Made by a program: the position numbers and the translations under genes. The notes beneath the pieces were generated by a model that did no database searches, had not been told where the DNA came from, and was given only the letters and a program-made list of their open reading frames with translations. A stretch of DNA of 64,000 bases. It comes from Sphingobium estronivorans (GTDB lineage Bacteria > Pseudomonadota > Alphaproteobacteria > Sphingomonadales > Sphingomonadaceae). Below are positions 58,754 to 64,000 of this stretch, piece by piece; positions within the stretch are counted from its first letter, which is position 1; each line of letters begins with the position of its first letter. The stretch is from NCBI RefSeq assembly GCF_008692605.1, contig NZ_LFCT01000030.1:1-64000 (forward strand). The letters are read 5' to 3'.

Positions 58754-59232
58754 TGCAGTGGACCTCTTTCTTTCGCCAGTTCGCGCACGGCGTTGACGAT
58801 GTGCTGATAGCCGGTGCAGCGACAGATATTGCCCGACAGCGCGTCGCGGATCTGTTCGTCCGACTCCAGCGGATGATGGTGCAGCATGTCGGTGATGGTC
58901 ATGATGAAACCCGGCGTGCAGAAACCGCATTGCAGGCCGTGATGGTCGCGAAAGGCAGTCTGGACGCGGCCCAGTTCCTCACGGCTGCCCTGGCCCTCCA
59001 CCGTCTCGATCTCCTGCCCGTCGACCTGCACCGCCAGCGTCAGGCAGGACCGCGCGCTGCGGCCGTCAAGCAGGATGGTGCAGGCGCCGCAGACGCCATG
59101 TTCGCAGCCCACATGGGTGCCGGTCAGTCCCAGCTCGTGCCGCAGGAAATCGCTCAGCAACATGCGTGGCTCAACCGAGCGGTTGTAGCTTGCGCCGTTG
59201 ACTGTGACGCTGATATCGATTTTGCCGCTCAT
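58750..59232 (-). CDS. Molybdenum hydroxylase small [2Fe-2S] subunit
   Basis: 160 residues from the ATG at 59232 (ATGA overlap with the FAD subunit stop). The N-terminal plant-ferredoxin-like cluster motif is THVGCEHGVCGACTILLDGRSARSC, and the C-terminal helical cluster motif is GLQCGFCTPGF plus GNICRCTGYQ, so all eight cysteines for two [2Fe-2S] clusters are present. It carries electrons from the molybdenum site to FAD. Confidence 0.94.
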   Translation of the reverse strand: MSGKIDISVTVNGASYNRSVEPRMLLSDFLRHELGLTGTHVGCEHGVCGACTILLDGRSARSCLTLAVQVDGQEIETVEGQGSREELGRVQTAFRDHHGLQCGFCTPGFIMTITDMLHHHPLESDEQIRDALSGNICRCTGYQHIVNAVRELAKERGPLQ

Positions 59233-60107
59233 GCTGCCCCGCCTTCCTGCGCGCGTGTCCATGCCGCCCGGAACACACGCGCGGCGAGTACGCCCGCGAG
59301 ATGGCGGCGATAGTCGGCCGATCCGTTGAGGTCGCTGTTGGGCTCGATCTCGGCGCGGAGCCTTTCGACGGCGCCCGCGATAACATCCTCGTCCACGCGC
59401 TGCCCCTCCAGAGCCGCCTCGACGCCGGGCAGGCGCGTCGCGGTGTCGCCCACGCCCATCACCGCGACGCGCACGTTGCGGGCACATCCGTCGCGCCCTT
59501 CCATGGTCGCAACCACGGCGGCGAGTGCATAGTCGCCGTGACGGCGGGCGAATTCTTCGAAACCCCAGCCGGTGCCGGGGGGCAGCGTGTCCAGAGCGAT
59601 CCCCGTCACCATCTCGTCTTCCTCCAACGCGGTGGTGAGCGAGGAGAGCAGGAAATCGCGCGCGGCAACGACTCGCTCGCCGCGCGGGGAGGCGACATGC
59701 ACCCCGCCGTTCAGCAGCAATGTCATCATCGGCATTTCGGCGGCCGGGTCGGCATGGCAGACGCTGCCGCAGAAGGTGCCGCGATTGCGGACGGTGAGAT
59801 GCGCGACATTTTCCATCACCGCATGCAGCACCGGCAGATGGCGGCCGATAACGGGATCGCTGGCGGTCATGCGATGACGGACCAGCGCACCGACATGCAG
59901 CCGCTCGCCCCGTTCCTCGATCCGGTCGAGGCCGGGGATGCGGTTGATGTCCACCAGCACGGACGGGCGGACCATGCGGAAATTCATCATCGGCATCAGG
60001 CTCTGGCCGCCGGCGATCACCTTCCCCTCGCCACCCGATGAGGTGAGCGCCGCCACCGCCTCGGCGACGGATTGCGCGCGGACATAGTCGAACGCGACCG
60101 GCTTCAT
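59229..60107 (-). CDS. Molybdenum hydroxylase medium FAD subunit
   Basis: 292 residues from the ATG at 60107. The FAD-binding motif VIAGGQSLMPMMNFRMVRPSVLVDINRIPGL and the TVRNRGTFCGSVCHADPAAEMP loop match CoxM/XdhA-type flavin subunits. It is the first of the three hydroxylase subunit genes in transcription order (M, S, [MBL], L) and overlaps the S gene. Confidence 0.94.
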   Translation of the reverse strand: MKPVAFDYVRAQSVAEAVAALTSSGGEGKVIAGGQSLMPMMNFRMVRPSVLVDINRIPGLDRIEERGERLHVGALVRHRMTASDPVIGRHLPVLHAVMENVAHLTVRNRGTFCGSVCHADPAAEMPMMTLLLNGGVHVASPRGERVVAARDFLLSSLTTALEEDEMVTGIALDTLPPGTGWGFEEFARRHGDYALAAVVATMEGRDGCARNVRVAVMGVGDTATRLPGVEAALEGQRVDEDVIAGAVERLRAEIEPNSDLNGSADYRRHLAGVLAARVFRAAWTRAQEGGAA

Positions 60108-60108
60108 G

Positions 60109-60891
60109 TCATTCGCCCGTGAAGCGGGGAGACCGCTTCTCGCCAAAGGCCGCCCGGCCTTCCTGATAATCGGCGCTGGTGAGGGCACGGTAGGTCACCT
60201 CATGCGTCAGCGCCGCATCGAATGGCCTGTCGGTCATGGCCGCCATGTTCAATATGGCTTTGGAACCCGCGATGGAGAGCGGCGCGAGGTGCGCAATTCC
60301 CTCGAACCAGGCCGATGCTGCCGCCACCGGATCGTCCGCCCGTTCGTCGGCAAAGCCGTTGGCAATGGCCCGGTCAGCGTCGAAGGCATTGGCGGTGAAG
60401 AAGATGCGCTTGGCCTCGCTGACGCCGACCAGCGACACCAGCCGCGTCATGCCGCGCGCGCTGTAGACGATGGAGAGTTTCGCAGCAGGAATGGCAAAGC
60501 GCGCGTCGGGCGACACAAAGCGGAAATCGCAGGCCATGGCGAGATTGCAGGCGCCGCCATAGCAATAGCCCCGGATCGCCGCGATGACCGGCACGCCGAG
60601 CGCCGCAATTGCGTCGCAGGCCGCATCGACGCTCGCTTCGTAATCGATGCCCTGTTCGGGCGTCCCGCGCGTTTCGTCGAAGTCGGCAATATCGGCGCCC
60701 GCTGAAAAGGACTTGCCCGTTCCGGTCAGGATGACGCCGCGCAGGCTCTGGTCGGTGGCAAGGTCGCGGAAGATCGCCTCCAGCGACTGCCACATGACGA
60801 AGGAAATGGGGTTATGTCGCTCCGGCTTGTCGAGCCGGACGGTGACGATGCCGTCCGCGCGTTCGATACGGATGCCGTCGACCGTGGTCAT
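60109..60891 (-). CDS. Crotonase-fold protein lacking both catalytic glutamates
   Basis: A 260-residue enoyl-CoA hydratase/isomerase-family protein. The oxyanion site SAGADIADF is present. The two hydratase glutamates are replaced: [11 protein letters not shown] has N116 for the first, and [19 protein letters not shown] has A136 for the second. The enzyme therefore cannot hydrate by the usual mechanism and may be a decarboxylase, dehalogenase, hydrolase or ring-cleaving crotonase. It overlaps the thioesterase stop as ATGA and precedes the FAD subunit by one base. A true hydratase is supplied by the MaoC pair at the operon end. Confidence 0.85.
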   Translation of the reverse strand: MTTVDGIRIERADGIVTVRLDKPERHNPISFVMWQSLEAIFRDLATDQSLRGVILTGTGKSFSAGADIADFDETRGTPEQGIDYEASVDAACDAIAALGVPVIAAIRGYCYGGACNLAMACDFRFVSPDARFAIPAAKLSIVYSARGMTRLVSLVGVSEAKRIFFTANAFDADRAIANGFADERADDPVAAASAWFEGIAHLAPLSIAGSKAILNMAAMTDRPFDAALTHEVTYRALTSADYQEGRAAFGEKRSPRFTGE

Positions 60892-61385
60892 GTCGCGTCC
60901 CTCACCAGCGTGGCGAGGCAGGCGCGCAGTTCCTCCGGCAGGGGGGTCGGGCGCCGCTGCGCTCTGTCGACATAGACATGGACGAAATGGCCTTCCGCCA
61001 CGGCTTCGTCCTCGCTCGCCTTGAACAGGCCGATTTCATAGCGGACGCTCGATGATCCGAGCTTTGCCACGCGGACGCCCGCATCGATGGTTTCGGGAAA
61101 GCTGACCGGTGCGAAATAGCGGCAGCCGGTTTCGACGACCAGTCCGATGACCGGGCTCGACTGCGGGTCAAGCAAGCCCCGTTCGATCAGCATGGCGTTC
61201 ACCGCCGTGTCGAAATAGCTGTAATATTCGACATTGTTCACATGGCCGTAGACGTCATTGTCCTTCCAGCGCGTCGTAATGGAGCGCCACTGGACGTAGC
61301 TGTCGCGCCGGCCCCGGATGGCTCGCTGATCCTCTTTTCTCGACATCGCTGCGCTTTCCCATTTTTCGCCGGAATCGGCGCTCAT
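60888..61385 (-). CDS. Acyl-CoA thioesterase, 4HBT/YbgC hot-dog family
   Basis: A 165-residue hot-dog protein with the family motif [26 protein letters not shown], where the first aspartate is the usual catalytic residue. It hydrolyses short or aromatic acyl-CoA. An inner ATG at codon 14 is an alternative start; neither has a clear ribosome site. It heads the long reverse gene train and is divergent from the alcohol dehydrogenase at 61488. Confidence 0.85.
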   Translation of the reverse strand: MSADSGEKWESAAMSRKEDQRAIRGRRDSYVQWRSITTRWKDNDVYGHVNNVEYYSYFDTAVNAMLIERGLLDPQSSPVIGLVVETGCRYFAPVSFPETIDAGVRVAKLGSSSVRYEIGLFKASEDEAVAEGHFVHVYVDRAQRRPTPLPEELRACLATLVRDAT

Positions 61386-61487
61386 GGCTCATTGCCGTAG
61401 TGACTTGCATTAGTGGACTGTGCTACCGATCGTCAAGCGCCAATAGAAATCGCCGCGCAAACGCGGGCTGGACGAAGGATGTAAGAA

Positions 61488-62639
61488 ATGAAGGTTAAAG
61501 CCGCTGTCCTGCGCCAAATGGGGGCCAGCCATCCCTATGCCGAATCGAAGCCGCTGGGGTTGGAGACGCTGGAACTCGACGCGCCGGGTCCGGGCGAAGT
61601 GCTGGTGCGAATCGCGGCGGCGGGGCTGTGCCATTCGGACCTGTCGGTCATCAACGGCAGTCGGCCCCGGCCCATGCCTATGGCGATCGGGCATGAGGCG
61701 GCGGGCGTCGTCGTGGCGATCGGCGACCATGTCGAAGATCTCGCGCCGGGCGATCATGTGGTGATGGTCTTCATGCCCAGCTGCGGCCATTGCCTGCCCT
61801 GTTCGGAGGGGCGGCCCGCCTTGTGCGAACCGGGCGCGGCGGCGAACGGCAAGGGCATGCTGCTGTCAGGTGAATGTCGCTTGCATGATGGCGGGGACGG
61901 GGCGCTGATCCATCATCATCTGGGCTGTTCAGCCTTTGCCGATCATGCCGTCGTGTCGCGCCGGTCGCTGGTGAAGGTGGACAAGGATCTGCCGCTGGAC
62001 ACCGCCGCGCTGTTCGGGTGCGCGGTGCTGACGGGCGTGGGTGCGGTGGTCAATACGGCGAAGGTGCAGCCAGGCCAGTCGGTCGTCATCATCGGGCTGG
62101 GGGGAGTCGGCCTTGCCGCCCTGCTCGGCGCGATCGCGGCGGGCGCGGCACAGGTGATCGCCATCGATCTGTCCGAAGACAAGCTCAGCCTAGCGAAGCA
62201 ACTGGGCGCGACTGCGACGTTCAACCCTGCCTATGTCGACGCGGTGGGGGAGGTGAAGACGCTCACCAACGGCGGCGCTGACTTTGCCTTCGAATTTGCC
62301 GGCGTCGTCCGCGCGCTGGAAAATGCCTATGCGATGACGCGGCGGGGCGGAACGACCGTCACCGCTGGCCTGCCTCCGCCGGACGCCGCGCTCGGCGTCA
62401 ATGTCGTCGGGCTGGTCGCAGAGGAACGCACACTCAAGGGCAGCTATATCGGCACCTGCGTGCCGGTGCGCGACATTCCGCGCTATATCGCGCTCTACAG
62501 GCAGGGCCGCCTGCCGGTTGACCGGCTGCTGAGCGGCATCATCTCCCTCGATGACATCAACGCCGGCTTCGACCGGCTGCACGACGGCAGCGTCGCGCGG
62601 CTGGTCGTCCGCTTCGACGAGCAAGGAACAGCAGCATGA
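61488..62639 (+). CDS. Zinc-dependent alcohol dehydrogenase (class III-like)
   Basis: A 383-residue MDR alcohol dehydrogenase with catalytic-zinc residues in GLCHSDLSVINGS and GHEAAGVV, and structural-zinc cysteines in PSCGHCLPCSEGRPALC. The NAD fold has GLGGVGLAALLGAIAAGA. It oxidises a primary alcohol to an aldehyde. The stop overlaps the ATG of the next aldehyde dehydrogenase gene, so alcohol-to-acid conversion is encoded as a pair. About 100 bases separate it from the divergent thioesterase gene. Confidence 0.92.
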   Translation: MKVKAAVLRQMGASHPYAESKPLGLETLELDAPGPGEVLVRIAAAGLCHSDLSVINGSRPRPMPMAIGHEAAGVVVAIGDHVEDLAPGDHVVMVFMPSCGHCLPCSEGRPALCEPGAAANGKGMLLSGECRLHDGGDGALIHHHLGCSAFADHAVVSRRSLVKVDKDLPLDTAALFGCAVLTGVGAVVNTAKVQPGQSVVIIGLGGVGLAALLGAIAAGAAQVIAIDLSEDKLSLAKQLGATATFNPAYVDAVGEVKTLTNGGADFAFEFAGVVRALENAYAMTRRGGTTVTAGLPPPDAALGVNVVGLVAEERTLKGSYIGTCVPVRDIPRYIALYRQGRLPVDRLLSGIISLDDINAGFDRLHDGSVARLVVRFDEQGTAA

Positions 62640-64000
62640 CCGCGCAGACCAGCTTGAACAACCTCAAGGATCCGAGCCTTTTCCGGCAGCAATGCCTGAT
62701 CGGCGGCGAATGGGTGGACGCGGCCAGTGGCGCCGTTACCGCCGTCACCAACCCTGCGACCGGCGCGGTGATCGGCCATGTGCCCGCCCTGTCGCGCGAA
62801 GAAGTGACCCGCGCGATCGACGCCGCTTATGCCGTGCAGGCCGCATGGCGTGCGAAGACGGGCAAGGAGCGCGCGGCGATCCTGGGGCGGCTCTACCAGC
62901 TGATGATGGAAAATCAGGATGACCTGGCGCTGATCCTGACCACCGAACAGGGCAAGCCGCTGGCCGAGGCAAGGGGCGAGATCGTCTATGCGGCGGGTTT
63001 CATCGAATGGTTCGGGGAAGAGGCGAAGCGCGTCTATGGTGACACCATCCCCAATCATCTGCCGGGCAGGCGGATCATCGTGCAGAAGGAGCCGATCGGC
63101 GTCTTCGCGGCGATCACGCCCTGGAATTTCCCGAGCGCGATGATCACGCGCAAGGCCGGGCCGGGCTGGGCGGCAGGCTGCACCGGGGTCATCCGCCCGG
63201 CGAGCGAGACGCCCTTTTCCGCGCTGGCGCTGGGCGTGCTGGCGGAGCGCGCAGGCATGCCGGCGGGCGTGTGCAACGTCATCACCGGCCCGTCGAGTGT
63301 CACGGGTCAGGAGCTGTGCGAGAATCCGAAAGTGCGCAAGCTCTCCTTCACCGGCTCTACCCGCGTGGGATCGCTGCTGCTCGCCCAGTGCGCGCCGACG
63401 GTCAAGAAGACCAGCATGGAACTGGGCGGCAACGCGCCCTTCATCGTGTTCGACGATGCCGATGTCGACGCGGCGGTCGCCGGCGCGATGGCGTCCAAAT
63501 ATCGCAACAGCGGCCAGACCTGCGTCTGCGCCAACCGCTTCCTGGTGCAGAGCGGCATCTATGACCGTTTCGCCGCGAAGCTGGTGGAAGCGGTCAACGG
63601 CCTGAAGGTTGGCCCCGGCACCGATGACGGTGTGACCCAGGGTCCGCTCATCAACGCCGCCGCCGTCGCCAAGGTGGAGGAGCATATCGCTGACAGCCTC
63701 GCACGGGGCGCGCGTATTCTGACTGGCGGCAAGCGCCATGCGTTGGGCGGTTCCTTCTTTGAGCCGACGGTGATGGCCGACGTGTCACCTGACGCGGCGG
63801 TGATGGCGGAGGAAACGTTCGGGCCGCTCGCCCCGCTGGTACGTTTCGAGACGGAGGCGGAAGCGATCGCGCTCGCCAACGACACCGAATTCGGCCTCGC
63901 CGCCTATTTCTACAGCCGTGATGTCGGCCGCATCTTCCGTGTGGCGGAGAGGATAGAGGCCGGCATCGTCGGCATCAACGAAGGCATCATCTCGACCGAG
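62636..64000 (+). CDS. NAD(P)-dependent aldehyde dehydrogenase, succinate-semialdehyde-type (3' end outside window)
   Basis: The frame is open from the ATG at 62636 (ATGA overlap with the alcohol dehydrogenase) to the window edge, 455 codons without a stop, so only the last 25 or so residues are missing. Motifs are ITPWNFP, the general-base glutamate in MELGGNAP, and the nucleophile in NSGQTCVCANR with a second cysteine two residues on, as in GabD-type enzymes. The cofactor lysine region reads GVIRPASETP, with R where most have K. It oxidises the aldehyde made by the preceding enzyme. Exact substrate unknown. Confidence 0.92.
   Translation, partial: MTAQTSLNNLKDPSLFRQQCLIGGEWVDAASGAVTAVTNPATGAVIGHVPALSREEVTRAIDAAYAVQAAWRAKTGKERAAILGRLYQLMMENQDDLALILTTEQGKPLAEARGEIVYAAGFIEWFGEEAKRVYGDTIPNHLPGRRIIVQKEPIGVFAAITPWNFPSAMITRKAGPGWAAGCTGVIRPASETPFSALALGVLAERAGMPAGVCNVITGPSSVTGQELCENPKVRKLSFTGSTRVGSLLLAQCAPTVKKTSMELGGNAPFIVFDDADVDAAVAGAMASKYRNSGQTCVCANRFLVQSGIYDRFAAKLVEAVNGLKVGPGTDDGVTQGPLINAAAVAKVEEHIADSLARGARILTGGKRHALGGSFFEPTVMADVSPDAAVMAEETFGPLAPLVRFETEAEAIALANDTEFGLAAYFYSRDVGRIFRVAERIEAGIVGINEGIISTE

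Noticed and set aside
55599..60107. Carbon monoxide dehydrogenase (form I CoxLMS)
   Set aside because: The large-subunit loop is PYRGVGR, lacking the cysteine-bearing form I loop, and the neighbours are acyl-CoA enzymes.
1..64000. Mobile elements, CRISPR arrays and RNA genes
   Set aside because: I saw no transposase or integrase motifs, no regularly spaced repeats and no tRNA-like cloverleaf. Short or diverged copies could escape reading by eye.

Overview
The window reads as about 64 kb of chromosome or large plasmid from a high-GC alphaproteobacterium, most likely a sphingomonad (Sphingobium, Novosphingobium or Sphingomonas type). The basis is the style of its three TonB-dependent receptors (DIIVTARR...LQDVP plug starts), the dense ATGA-coupled catabolic operons and the high-GC codon use. 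I see no rRNA, tRNA, CRISPR array, transposase or integrase. It looks like a catabolic region that takes up a hydrophobic or polycyclic compound and degrades its acyl side chain or ring as CoA thioesters. The substrate is not shown by the sequence.

Left part (1-17.7 kb). This holds a partial NTF2-like gene; a thiolase-like plus fused CoA-transferase pair; and a reverse-strand operon (GST, NTF2-like, DUF35, SDR, MFS). An AhpD-fold protein and SDR pair, an esterase and a GntR regulator follow. A forward operon (MDR oxidoreductase, ADP-forming acyl-CoA synthetase, Ltp2-like thiolase, DUF35, MaoC) then resembles the hydratase/retro-aldolase set of steroid side-chain degradation.

Middle (17.9-44.9 kb). 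This is the uptake and periplasmic part: three TonB receptors, four transporters (two MFS of one subfamily lie elsewhere in the window), three paraoxonase-like secreted propellers, a cytochrome c-PQQ dehydrogenase with an SMP-30 lactonase, an amidohydrolase, and two PhyH dioxygenases each next to NTF2-like proteins. AraC and TetR regulators are present. One NTF2-like protein is a triple fusion whose third repeat lost about 46 residues.

Right part (44.9-64 kb). This holds glutathione reductase, then a cupin and AhpD-fold pair, then a roughly 13 kb reverse-strand gene train. In transcription order the train is thioesterase, crotonase, molybdenum hydroxylase M, S, MBL hydrolase and L subunits, SDR, thiolase, tandem HxlR regulator, XdhC, two acyl-CoA dehydrogenases and two hot-dog proteins. 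Divergent from it are a zinc alcohol dehydrogenase and an aldehyde dehydrogenase that runs off the end.

The most striking non-coding signal is an 8-mer, GATAGGTT. It occurs exactly seven times, with four close variants, in gene-upstream DNA, always in the sense orientation and about 60-230 bases before a start codon. It links uptake, dioxygenase, NTF2, GST, cupin and acyl-CoA dehydrogenase genes into what may be one regulon.
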